Translations under genes and position numbers: made by a program
Shown here: piece by piece, positions 42,539 through 50,527 of the stretch
Numbering within the stretch: position 1 is the first letter of the stretch
Layout: the number at the start of each line of letters is the position of its first letter
The notes under the pieces: generated by a model
Databases searched by the model: none
What the model was told of the DNA's origin: nothing
What the model saw: the letters and a program-made list of their open reading frames with translations, nothing else
NCBI GenBank assembly: GCA_035527835.1
Contig: DATKZS010000005.1
Coordinates: forward strand, 1-64,000
Source of the DNA: DATKZS01 sp035527835 [NCBI: bacterium]
GTDB lineage: Bacteria; RBG-13-61-14
Direction of reading: 5' to 3'
DNA length: 64,000 bases

Positions 42539-44773
42539 CTAGCCGCGGTCCTTCCCTCCGCGTCCTCCGCGGTCGGGACGGTTTGGGCGGTCGCCTCCCC
42601 GGTCCGGGCCGCGGTCGCCGCGATAGGGACGGGCGCCGGGCGGCGGGCCGTCGGCGTCACGCGGCCGCTCCTCCTGGGCCGGCTGCTGGTCGAGCACGGC
42701 CTTTCGTGAGAGCCCGACCTTGCCGTCAGGGTCAACGCGCAGGCACTTGACCGTCACCTGGTCGCCCTCGTGCAGCACGTCGGTGACCTTCTCGATCCGG
42801 CGGTTCTCGATCTCGGAGATGTGCAAGAGCCCGTCGCGGCCGGGCATGATCTCGACAAAGGCCCCGAAGTCCGTGATCCGGACCACGGTGCCCGTATAGA
42901 TGGCCCCGACCTCCGGCTCCGCGGTCAGGTCCTTGATCATCTTGATGGCGCGGTCGTTCACGTCCTGGTCCGGAGACGCCACGTGAACCGTGCCGTCGTC
43001 CTCCACGTCTATCGTGGCGCCGGTCTGCTCGATGATCCCGCGGATCACCTTGCCGCCCGGACCGATCACGTCGCGGATCTTGTCCACCGGGATCTTCAGC
43101 GTCACGATGCGCGGCGCGTACGTGGACAATTCCGTGCGCGGCTCTCGCAGGGCCTCGTTCATCTTGCCCAGGATGTGCAGCCGGGCCTCCCTGGCTTGCG
43201 AGAGGGCCTTGCCCATGATCTCGCGGTTCAGGCCGGAGGTCTTGATGTCCATCTGCACCGCGGTCACGCCCTCGCTCGTTCCCGCCACCTTGAAGTCCAT
43301 GTCGCCGCAGTGGTCCTCGTCGCCCATGATGTCGGTGAGAACGTGGAACTTGCCCTCGTCCTCCTTGATGAGCCCCATGGCCACGCCCGCCACCTGCGCC
43401 TTCACCGGCACACCCGCGTCCATCAGCGACAGGCTCGCGCCGCACACCGTGGCCATCGAGCTCGAGCCGTTGGACTCGGTGATCTCGGACACGATGCGGA
43501 TGGTGTACGGGAAACCGTCGTGCTCGGGCAACACCCGGGCGATGGCGCGCTCGGCCAGGTTGCCGTGGCCGATCTCGCGCCGGCCGGGGCCCAGCATGCG
43601 CTTGGTCTCGCCCACCGAATAGGGCGGGAAGTTGTAATGGAGGAAGAAGGTCTTGAAGTACTCGTCCTCGAGCCGCTCGATCTTGCGCTCGTCCTTCCTG
43701 GTGCCCAGCGTGATCACGACCATGGCCTGGGTCTCGCCGCGGGTGAAGAGGGCGGAGCCATGCGCGCGGGGCAGGATCCCGGTCTCGCAGGTCACGGGCC
43801 GCACCTGGTCCAGATGCCGCCCGTCCGCCCGCACGCCTTCCTTCAAGATCAGGTTGCGCAGGACCTCGGTGTCCAGGTGCTCCTTGACGTTCACGAAGTG
43901 GATCAGGTTCGGGCCCAGCTCCACTTCCTCGGCTTTGAGCTTCGCCAGGGCCGTCTTCCAGACATCCCGCAGCCGGTCATGGCGCTCGGTCTTGCCCGGA
44001 ATGCGCCAGCCCGCTTCCACGTCCGACCGCACCATGTCCTCGATCTTCGCGATAAGCTCCGGCGGCGCGATGAACGGCTCGATCTCGGTCTTGGGCACGC
44101 CCACGGCCTGGCGGAGCTCGTCCTGCAGATCGAGGAGCGGGATCAGCGCCTCGTAGCCCCGGAAGATGCCTTCCAATATCTCCTCTTCCGGCACCACGTT
44201 GGCCCCGCCTTCAACCATGGTGATGCCCAACCGGTTGCCCGCGACCACCAGCTCCAGGTCGCTCTCCTCGGCCTGCGCATAGGTCGGGTTGATGATCCAC
44301 TCGCCGGCGATCCGGCCCACCTGCACCGCCGCCACCGGTCCCTCGAACGGGATCGGCGAGATCTCCAGCGCCGCCGACACCCCGATCAGCGACAGGATGC
44401 CCGGGTTGTTCTCCAGGTCGGCGGAGAGCACGGTCGGGATGATCTGGGTCTCGTACATCCAGCTTTTGGGGAAGAGCGGCCGAATGGGCCGGTCAATGAG
44501 GCGGGAGGTCAGGGTCTCGGTGTCGGTGGACCGGGATTCCCTTTTGAAAAAACCGCCGGGGATCTTGCCGGCGGAATAAAATTTTTCCTGGTAGTTGACG
44601 GTGAGGGGCACGAAGTCGCCCGGCTCGTTGGGGTTCTTTTCCGCCACCACGGTGGCCAGGACCACGGTGTCGCCGTAGCGCGCCACCACCGATCCTGATG
44701 CCTGTTTCGCGATCTTGCCGGTCTCGAGGCTTAATTCGCGGCCTTGGAACATTACGCTGACCTTTTTGTACAT
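42539..44773 (-). CDS. pnp: Polyribonucleotide nucleotidyltransferase (PNPase)
   Basis: 744-residue 3'-5' phosphorolytic exoribonuclease of the RNA degradosome. Two RNase PH cores: GKIPGGFFKRESRSTDTETL in the first; GLMDAG-type SLMDAGVPVKAQVAGVAMGL and MDFKVAGTSEGVTAVQMDIK in the second. A KH domain (VIGPGGKVIRGIIEQTG) and an S1 domain (GAIYTGTVVRITDFGAFVEI) follow. The tail is rich in Arg, Gly and Asp (RGDRGPDRGGDRPNRPDRGG), an RGG-like extension. AAAGGAG site. Downstream of rpsO on the same strand, the classical arrangement. Confidence 0.98.
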   Translation of the reverse strand: MYKKVSVMFQGRELSLETGKIAKQASGSVVARYGDTVVLATVVAEKNPNEPGDFVPLTVNYQEKFYSAGKIPGGFFKRESRSTDTETLTSRLIDRPIRPLFPKSWMYETQIIPTVLSADLENNPGILSLIGVSAALEISPIPFEGPVAAVQVGRIAGEWIINPTYAQAEESDLELVVAGNRLGITMVEGGANVVPEEEILEGIFRGYEALIPLLDLQDELRQAVGVPKTEIEPFIAPPELIAKIEDMVRSDVEAGWRIPGKTERHDRLRDVWKTALAKLKAEEVELGPNLIHFVNVKEHLDTEVLRNLILKEGVRADGRHLDQVRPVTCETGILPRAHGSALFTRGETQAMVVITLGTRKDERKIERLEDEYFKTFFLHYNFPPYSVGETKRMLGPGRREIGHGNLAERAIARVLPEHDGFPYTIRIVSEITESNGSSSMATVCGASLSLMDAGVPVKAQVAGVAMGLIKEDEGKFHVLTDIMGDEDHCGDMDFKVAGTSEGVTAVQMDIKTSGLNREIMGKALSQAREARLHILGKMNEALREPRTELSTYAPRIVTLKIPVDKIRDVIGPGGKVIRGIIEQTGATIDVEDDGTVHVASPDQDVNDRAIKMIKDLTAEPEVGAIYTGTVVRITDFGAFVEIMPGRDGLLHISEIENRRIEKVTDVLHEGDQVTVKCLRVDPDGKVGLSRKAVLDQQPAQEERPRDADGPPPGARPYRGDRGPDRGGDRPNRPDRGGRGGKDRG

Positions 44774-44957
44774 GAAGTTACTCCTTTGGTTGCCAGGCCG
44801 CGCAAGCTATTAGCCCCGACGCACATCCCGAGCCCGTCCCGCTCTTTAGGAGCGCCGATGAAAACGGACCATAAAATTTACGGCTTGCCCTTTCGTCGGC
44901 GGGGACGGAATCCGGATGTGACCCGGGTCTTTTCGTTTGCGCGGCGCTGAGTTTATC

Positions 44958-44990
44958 CCGCGCGGCCCCGCGTCAAACGGGGCCGCGCGG
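44958..44990 (-). other. Strong rpsO-pnp intergenic hairpin, candidate RNase III processing site
   Basis: Perfect 13-bp GC stem (CCGCGCGGCCCCG with its complement) around a 7-base loop, just after the rpsO stop. No T run follows in the direction of transcription, so processing rather than termination is likely. In E. coli the same spacer is cut by RNase III during pnp autoregulation. Confidence 0.65.
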
Positions 44991-44994
44991 AATC

Positions 44995-45264
44995 TTATTT
45001 CCGTAGTCCCAGCTTATTGATCAAAGCCCGGTAGCGGTCATTGCTTGCTTTCTGCAGGTAGTTGAGAAGACGCCTTCTCTGGCCCACCATCTTGAGCAGA
45101 CCGCGCCGGGAGTGATGATCCTTGGAATGGGTCTTGAAATGTTCGGTCAAATAGTTGATCCGCTCCGTGAGCAGCGCCACCTGCACCTCCGGAGAACCCG
45201 TATCCGTGTCGGTCAGCCGAAACTCCTTGATGATCTCACTCTTCCTTTCCGTTGCCAGCCCCAA
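44995..45264 (-). CDS. rpsO: 30S ribosomal protein S15
   Basis: 89-residue 16S-rRNA-binding protein: [80 protein letters not shown]. Complete. The start is TTG behind GGGAGGTGATG; nearby ATG and GTG triplets are out of frame. Confidence 0.98.
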   Translation of the reverse strand: MGLATERKSEIIKEFRLTDTDTGSPEVQVALLTERINYLTEHFKTHSKDHHSRRGLLKMVGQRRRLLNYLQKASNDRYRALINKLGLRK

Positions 45265-45512
45265 TTGACATCACCTCCCTTTAGCCGGCCCCTGGGATGT
45301 CACCCAGAGAACATTAGCATTAGTGCCGCAAGATAGCACGAATCGAGCGCGGTGTAAAGTATCATTGAAAATTTTCCCGTAGCGATCAACCATTACACGG
45401 GGCGACGCGGGGCGTGTCGCGGAGAGCCGCTTGGTAACCTATTTTGGGTTATCGAAAAGGTATGGCCGATTCTATGTAAAGACTGTTTTTGCTGAGTGGA
45501 GGCAAGCCAGTA
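45265..45512. other. Divergent spacer between rpsO and the restriction-modification locus
   Basis: Must hold the rpsO promoter on the minus strand and that of the restriction gene on the plus strand. It contains a GC-rich segment near 45400-45430 and the inverted repeat at 45433-45453. Confidence 0.5.
45433..45453 (+). promoter_or_regulatory. Candidate operator upstream of the HTH-nuclease gene
   Basis: Inverted repeat GGTAACC-TATTTT-GGGTTATC, 60 bases before the ATG, just ahead of a TATGTAAA-like -10 (about 45473-45480). Position and shape fit self-control by the HTH part of the downstream protein, as in C-box systems. Inference. Confidence 0.45.
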
Positions 45513-46367
45513 ATGTCTGAATCCGTCTTTACCTCAGGTTACGACCAACTGCGGGCATTATTAGTGGAAACGCGGAGGTCTTCAGGCCTGACTCAACAAG
45601 AATTGGCTCGAAGGCTTAAGAAGCCGCAGTCCTTCGTGTCCAAATATGAGTTGGGGGAGCGGCGTCTCGACGTTATTGAATTCCTTCAGGTCGCCGCCGC
45701 ATTGGAAACCGACCCCCGGGCGATGATGGGCCTATTGTTAAATCCGAAAAAACCAGCAATCGCTGGGGGCCGGCCGGAAAACATCTTGCAAAAGTGGGGC
45801 ATCAATGAAACAGAGCTTACTCGGGTCGTGCATGAAAATCCCAGCCTCCGCGGAATTCTTCTTGGCTATGTCGCTGAACTGAAATTCGAGGAGACCATGA
45901 AAGGACATCCCGGGATTACTTATATCACTAAACATGACGATCATAACCGAAAGAGAAAAGGAGATAGGTTTATAACCTATAAGGGGAAAGACTTCATTGT
46001 GGAAGTCAAATCCCTACAAACCAACTCCATTGCGCGCGCGGGGAACAAATGGGTCGGCAAGGCGCAAGTGGATGCGAGTGACCGGCGTGACGTCAAATTG
46101 CCGGATGGATCAACCTTGAATACGACTTGTCTCTTGACGGGAGAATTTGATTTGCTGGCCGTCAACCTTTTTGCTTTCGAGGAAAAATGGAGGTTCGTTT
46201 TCGCCAGGAACCAGGATTTGCCGCGCAGCGGTTTCAAGAAATATTCGCTCAACCAGCGGAAATGGCTGCTGGCGACACTGGTAACGGTGACTTGGCCGCC
46301 GGCTCCGCCTTTTTACGAAGATCCTTTTGTGGTCTTGGATTTGATGGCGCGTGGGCGGAAACGATGA
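45513..46367 (+). CDS. XRE-type HTH fused to a PD-(D/E)xK nuclease; putative restriction endonuclease with built-in controller
   Basis: 284 residues; ATG behind GGAGG. Residues 10-70 are an [46 protein letters not shown]. Residues 85-120 are a linker. Residues 120-200 look like a restriction nuclease core: Glu123 in [14 protein letters not shown], Asp151 in [14 protein letters not shown], and Glu164-x-Lys166 in FIVEVKSLQ. This is the D-x(12)-ExK spacing of PD-(D/E)xK enzymes. The tail is [20 protein letters not shown]. Its 3' end overlaps the convergent methyltransferase by 55 bases. Likely cleaves DNA unless the partner has methylated the site. A pure regulator with a decayed nuclease fold is the alternative. 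Confidence 0.72.
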   Translation: MSESVFTSGYDQLRALLVETRRSSGLTQQELARRLKKPQSFVSKYELGERRLDVIEFLQVAAALETDPRAMMGLLLNPKKPAIAGGRPENILQKWGINETELTRVVHENPSLRGILLGYVAELKFEETMKGHPGITYITKHDDHNRKRKGDRFITYKGKDFIVEVKSLQTNSIARAGNKWVGKAQVDASDRRDVKLPDGSTLNTTCLLTGEFDLLAVNLFAFEEKWRFVFARNQDLPRSGFKKYSLNQRKWLLATLVTVTWPPAPPFYEDPFVVLDLMARGRKR

Positions 46368-47104
46368 TTTCTTTTCCCCGCGGGTACTTTTACGAAAACC
46401 AGAAAGTAAGAATGGTTCTTCCGGGTGTGGACCTGCTTTTTCAGGCGGCTGATTCCAGGGCGGTTCTGGCGCATGACCACGATTAAGTCCTTGGTGTAAA
46501 ATCCCATCCGCTCATACTCATTGATTATTTCCACGTGGGTGAGATGTTGGCGATTGGCGCTGACTTCATCCTGGCATTTGACGATCAGCACCCCTTCATC
46601 CTTCAATACTCGATGTGCCTCTTTCCCGCCTTTGATATAAAGGTCCAGGACCGCCGCATGATACTTGGGACCGCCTATGGTCGCTTCGCCGTTGGAATAA
46701 TACTCCCGGAAAGCGACATGGGTGCCCGCGCCGGCAAGATGAGCAGCGGATTTGCGGAAGAGCCCTTCCATGTAAGGCGGATCGAAAACCACGCAATCAA
46801 TGCTGCGGTCCTTGTAAGGCAGCTTTCTGCAATCCACGCCGGCACAAATATCCGACGCTTTGAGCTGGTATTTTCCTCGGGGCACATGTTTCCAGAACAC
46901 GCCTTTCCCGTAGGTAACATCGGCCACGATGGAACCTTCGGGCACGTGCAACTGCAGAATACCAGGGAACACTTCTTCATTCGGAGCAACATAGGCGGAA
47001 ACAACGACATCGGAAGTCGCAATCCCTCCCTGGACCCTTTTCCTGGCGGGCGCCTCCGGAAAGCCTTCGAAAAGCGGGAGATGGGTTAGATTCTGCTTCG
47101 CCAT
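46313..47104 (-). CDS. DNA methyltransferase, amino-type (DPPY), partner of the nuclease
   Basis: 263-residue SAM-dependent enzyme modifying adenine-N6 or cytosine-N4. The SAM-site motif [15 protein letters not shown] (about 58-72) comes first, then SDICAGVD, then catalytic motif [11 protein letters not shown] (about 107-114). Further on: [20 protein letters not shown] and HSYFLVF. The order motif I then IV, close together, with a basic C-terminal tail ([19 protein letters not shown]), is unlike the common beta class. It converges on and overlaps the HTH-nuclease gene, so each can interfere with the other's transcription. GAGG site before the ATG. A solitary or phage-type methylase is possible. 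Confidence 0.82.
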   Translation of the reverse strand: MAKQNLTHLPLFEGFPEAPARKRVQGGIATSDVVVSAYVAPNEEVFPGILQLHVPEGSIVADVTYGKGVFWKHVPRGKYQLKASDICAGVDCRKLPYKDRSIDCVVFDPPYMEGLFRKSAAHLAGAGTHVAFREYYSNGEATIGGPKYHAAVLDLYIKGGKEAHRVLKDEGVLIVKCQDEVSANRQHLTHVEIINEYERMGFYTKDLIVVMRQNRPGISRLKKQVHTRKNHSYFLVFVKVPAGKRNHRFRPRAIKSKTTKGSS

Positions 47105-47286
47105 ACGTCATTCCTCAAACCAGATGTTATCCCAATTTAGGTTTTTGTCAACCCCGCTGCCGGCCCCGCTGCCGGCCAGTGTCACCTTAAGCGCTTCCAA
47201 CCTCAAGTTTATAACGAACTAGCGGGGTTTGACAAATATAATCTAGAATAGTTAGCTTGACTCCATCTCGGGGCTGTGAGGTAGAA

Positions 47287-49992
47287 ATGGGAAATCCAAA
47301 TGAAATAAGGATGCGAGCTGTTGGTATAGCCGCGGTTGTTGCGGCACTTGTATTGATGACCGGCGCGGCAGCGGCGGGGTCTCCGGACGCGCCCTCCTTC
47401 GGCTCCGGCATCTTCGGGCATTGGATCACTGAGGAGAACGGCATGCCCGCGTACCTTTACACCATGCGCCATGACGACCCCCGCGCCGTCTGGGACCCCA
47501 AGACCTGGGCCCCGAACAATCTCCAGTGGCACCAGCTCGGCAACGACCGTGTCGTGGCCAACGCCTACAACCTGGGATTCGTCAAGCTCTTCTACGGCGA
47601 GTCCGGCGCCATCTGGCTCAATGAGTATGAACCGGAAAAGGGCGAGCATGCGGGCGGCTTCGGCTGGATCATTGACGGCGCCACCGTGCTGGTGGACCGA
47701 GATGAAATGGTTCCGCAAGGAGCGCAGTGGGAGAGGGTCTTCGGGGCCGGATATTTCTCGAAACGTCTGCGCGTCCCCGGCCTCGATTTTGAGCGGACGG
47801 TGTGGGCGCCGGTGGGCAACCTTACCATCCTTGTTTCCGAAGTCACCATTAAGAACACCTCCAGTAGCTCCAAGGATCTTTGCTACATAGAGTATTGGGA
47901 CGTGAACATGAAGCTCAAGAAAGACTTCCTTGTCCTCCGACCGACCCCAAAGGCAATCCGGAATGAAAAAGTAAGGATGATTATCGACCAGGATGGGCGG
48001 CTCCTCAAGGCTGAACCTAAACGGATCTTTGGCCCGCTCGGGGGATTTCCTGATAAACCTATGTCAGTGGACCCTGAGTTGCCGGCCCTTTTCGTCTCAA
48101 GTCCGGATCAACAGCCGGAAACATGGATCACGGATCCGAACCAGCTTTTTCATCAGGGTTCGCCTATCATGGGGCCTGCCGCGCAATTGATCCGCGCCGG
48201 CGAGAAGGTCCCCGATCCGACGCCTCGCCCTCAGATTCGCGCATGCCTCGCTCCCAAAGTGCATGTGCAGGTCCCGGCTAACTCGAACCTTACCATGCGC
48301 TTCATCTATGGCTACATCAAGGGTATGGACGCAATTGATTATGATGACCTTGCGGTATTTTTCCACCAGATGACCGAAGAGCAATGGAATTCGAATAAAA
48401 ATTATTGGAAAAACCAGTCTCCAAGCCTCGTTACAAACGATGATAAATTTGTAGGCAGAGAACTGGTCTGGGATTATTATTACTTCCTGAGCTCTTCCCT
48501 CTACGACGCCTATTACCAGGAGTATTTCATCCCCCAGGGATCAAACTATCTCTATTTTTCCGGAGGCAACGGCGCCACCCGCGACTATGCGGCCTTCGCC
48601 ATGACGCTTGCTTATTACAAGCCGGAGCGGGCGCGAGACGTGCTCACGTTCATGACGCGCTGCCAGGACCCGGACGGCCGGCTCTTCTACGACCTGGAAG
48701 GCTACGGCAAGCGCTACTCCGTGCCCTACCGACCCGGCGACCTCGACCTCTGGTTCTTGTGGGCGCTGTCCGAATATGTTTCCGCCACCCGCGACTTCGC
48801 GTTCCTGGACCAGGTCGAGCCGTATTACCCGCTTGCCCGTGACGAATCCGGCACGGTCTGGGACCACGCGCAGCGCTCGCTCAACCACCTCGTCAACATC
48901 GTCGGCACCGGTCCCCGCGGGAACCCCAGGCTCAAGCTCTCCGACTGGAACGACGAGATGACTTTGCTCACCGCCGGCTCGAACCCGCTGGACATCATCA
49001 TGACCTACAAGCGCGGCGAGTCCATCATGAACACCGCCATGGCCTGTTACATCATGCCCCAGGTGCGCGACCTCGCTTCCGCCCGCGGCGACGCCGCCAC
49101 CGCCCGCACCGCGAACGATTACCTCGACCGCATGCGCGTAGCGCTCAACGCCGCCTGGGCCGGCGACCACCTCATCCGCTCCTGGTCCGGCCTGGGCAAG
49201 CCCTACGGCGACGACGTGATCTTCCTGGAGCCGCAGGCCTGGGCGCTGCTGGCTCAGGGCACGCTCCCCCCGGAGCGCGAAAAGGTCATGGTGGACACGA
49301 TCGTCAAGCGCCTCAAGGAGCCGTCCGTGCTCGGCATGATCATCTCGAACTCCGTCTCCGGCTCGCTCACCACCAGGAAGGGCGAGCAGGAGGAGGGAGG
49401 AATCTGGTTCGCCATCAACGGACCCGCCGCCGTCGCCCTCTCCCGTTTTGACCAGCAGCTCGGCTGGGACGAGGTCAAGCGCAACACGCTCGCCTGGCAC
49501 GCCTCCGTCTATCCCGGGACCTGGTACGGCATCTGGAGCGGACCCGACGCCTGGAACTCCGCCGTCTCCGACCGGCCCGCCGAGACCTGGTACATGAAAA
49601 ACCCCATCATGAACACCGGGCCCCAGATGTACCCCATCCAGAACGCCCACGCCCACTGCCAGACCCTCTGGGCCATAGCCCGCCTCGCCGGAATCACCCC
49701 CACGCCCGGCGGATGGATCGTCGAGCCCCGCATCCCCATGTCCCCTTACTCCTTCTCCTGCGCCCTCTACGGCATCGAGGTCGGGCCGCAAAAGATCAGC
49801 GGGTACGTGGACCTGCCGGCGAGAGCCGTTTTAACCCTGAACATAAAAATTCCGGAGGGATGGGAGATAAATAAGATTAATGCCTGGGTTGGCGGTGAAA
49901 AAGTTGATATAATATTCTCACAAGATTTTGCGATTCTAACGGTTGGGGCGGAATCAAATCAAAAAGTCAACTGGGAGATTACAAGAAACTGA
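47287..49992 (+). CDS. Exported GH94-like (cellobiose-phosphorylase-type) alpha/alpha-barrel carbohydrate enzyme
   Basis: 901 residues with signal peptide (AVGIAAVVAALVLMTGAAAA), so periplasmic or secreted. The N-terminal 380 residues form a beta-supersandwich-like part. The (alpha/alpha)6 part begins near FSGGNGATRDYAAFAMTLAY and holds the family core LKLSDWNDEMTLLTAGSNPL with the acid Asp. FLEPQAWALLAQGTLPPERE and GPQMYPIQNAHAHCQTLWAI follow, then a C-terminal beta part. GH94 phosphorylases are cytoplasmic, so export suggests a hydrolase or lyase variant of the clan. GAGGT site. Confidence 0.82.
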   Translation: MGNPNEIRMRAVGIAAVVAALVLMTGAAAAGSPDAPSFGSGIFGHWITEENGMPAYLYTMRHDDPRAVWDPKTWAPNNLQWHQLGNDRVVANAYNLGFVKLFYGESGAIWLNEYEPEKGEHAGGFGWIIDGATVLVDRDEMVPQGAQWERVFGAGYFSKRLRVPGLDFERTVWAPVGNLTILVSEVTIKNTSSSSKDLCYIEYWDVNMKLKKDFLVLRPTPKAIRNEKVRMIIDQDGRLLKAEPKRIFGPLGGFPDKPMSVDPELPALFVSSPDQQPETWITDPNQLFHQGSPIMGPAAQLIRAGEKVPDPTPRPQIRACLAPKVHVQVPANSNLTMRFIYGYIKGMDAIDYDDLAVFFHQMTEEQWNSNKNYWKNQSPSLVTNDDKFVGRELVWDYYYFLSSSLYDAYYQEYFIPQGSNYLYFSGGNGATRDYAAFAMTLAYYKPERARDVLTFMTRCQDPDGRLFYDLEGYGKRYSVPYRPGDLDLWFLWALSEYVSATRDFAFLDQVEPYYPLARDESGTVWDHAQRSLNHLVNIVGTGPRGNPRLKLSDWNDEMTLLTAGSNPLDIIMTYKRGESIMNTAMACYIMPQVRDLASARGDAATARTANDYLDRMRVALNAAWAGDHLIRSWSGLGKPYGDDVIFLEPQAWALLAQGTLPPEREKVMVDTIVKRLKEPSVLGMIISNSVSGSLTTRKGEQEEGGIWFAINGPAAVALSRFDQQLGWDEVKRNTLAWHASVYPGTWYGIWSGPDAWNSAVSDRPAETWYMKNPIMNTGPQMYPIQNAHAHCQTLWAIARLAGITPTPGGWIVEPRIPMSPYSFSCALYGIEVGPQKISGYVDLPARAVLTLNIKIPEGWEINKINAWVGGEKVDIIFSQDFAILTVGAESNQKVNWEITRN

Positions 49993-50527
49993 ACCGCCTG
50001 GATGCCGGCAACGACATTTTCAGCCCCGGCAGGGGCGGCGGATAGTAGCCCAGAGATTCATCGCTGGGTGGGCCGGCTGTCATCATCATTCGAGTCCCGG
50101 AGGGACGATGGAAATCTCGGCCGTCCCTCCGGGACTTGGCGGTTGATTGACGCCCGGGTTCCCGGGAATAAATTCCTGGGCTAATATCGAGATGTCCCCC
50201 CGGGACAAAAACACCTGGAATCCGGCATGAGGAAAAGATGAGTAAGGAGGCCGGTTCACCGGCCTTGCTCTCGTAATAGGCCCGTGCTTCAGCGCGGGTG
50301 TAGCGGCGGCGCCGCATATCTTGAAGACCCCGTTTCAACCGGGTTCTCGAAATAAAGGATTTATCCATCAGGAGCGCGGGAACGGCTGAAGCCCATGGAA
50401 CGATAAGGACGTTGAAACGCCCCTCCTCATCGCTCCGGCGCCTCGTACCCGCCATGAATGGCGGGGATGCTTTACATGCCTTGATGGAGTTGCTATGCTG
50501 TCGCCGGAAACGGGAGGAGCGACGAAG
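49993..50527. other. Spacer of about 535 bases filled with palindromes
   Basis: No gene. Contains AGTCCCGGAGGGAC/GTCCCTCCGGGACT (50093-50136), an AGCCCAG...CTGGGTGG hairpin near 50046-50070, and the composite hairpin element at 50248-50367. Confidence 0.6.
50248..50367 (-). repeat. Composite multi-hairpin element, copy 2 (inverted)
   Basis: In minus orientation repeats the order of 33342-33465: AGGCCGGTTCACCGGCCT (50248-50265), CCCGTGCTTCAGCGCGGG (50281-50298), an exchanged hairpin GCGGCGGCGCCGC (50303-50315), GACCCCGTTTCAACCGGGTTC without its outermost base (50326-50346), GGATTTATCC (50358-50367). Confidence 0.85.

Noticed and set aside
47229-47257. Promoter for the GH94-like gene (TTGACA at 47229)
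   Set aside because: The TATAAT word lies only three bases downstream and nothing fits at 17 bases.
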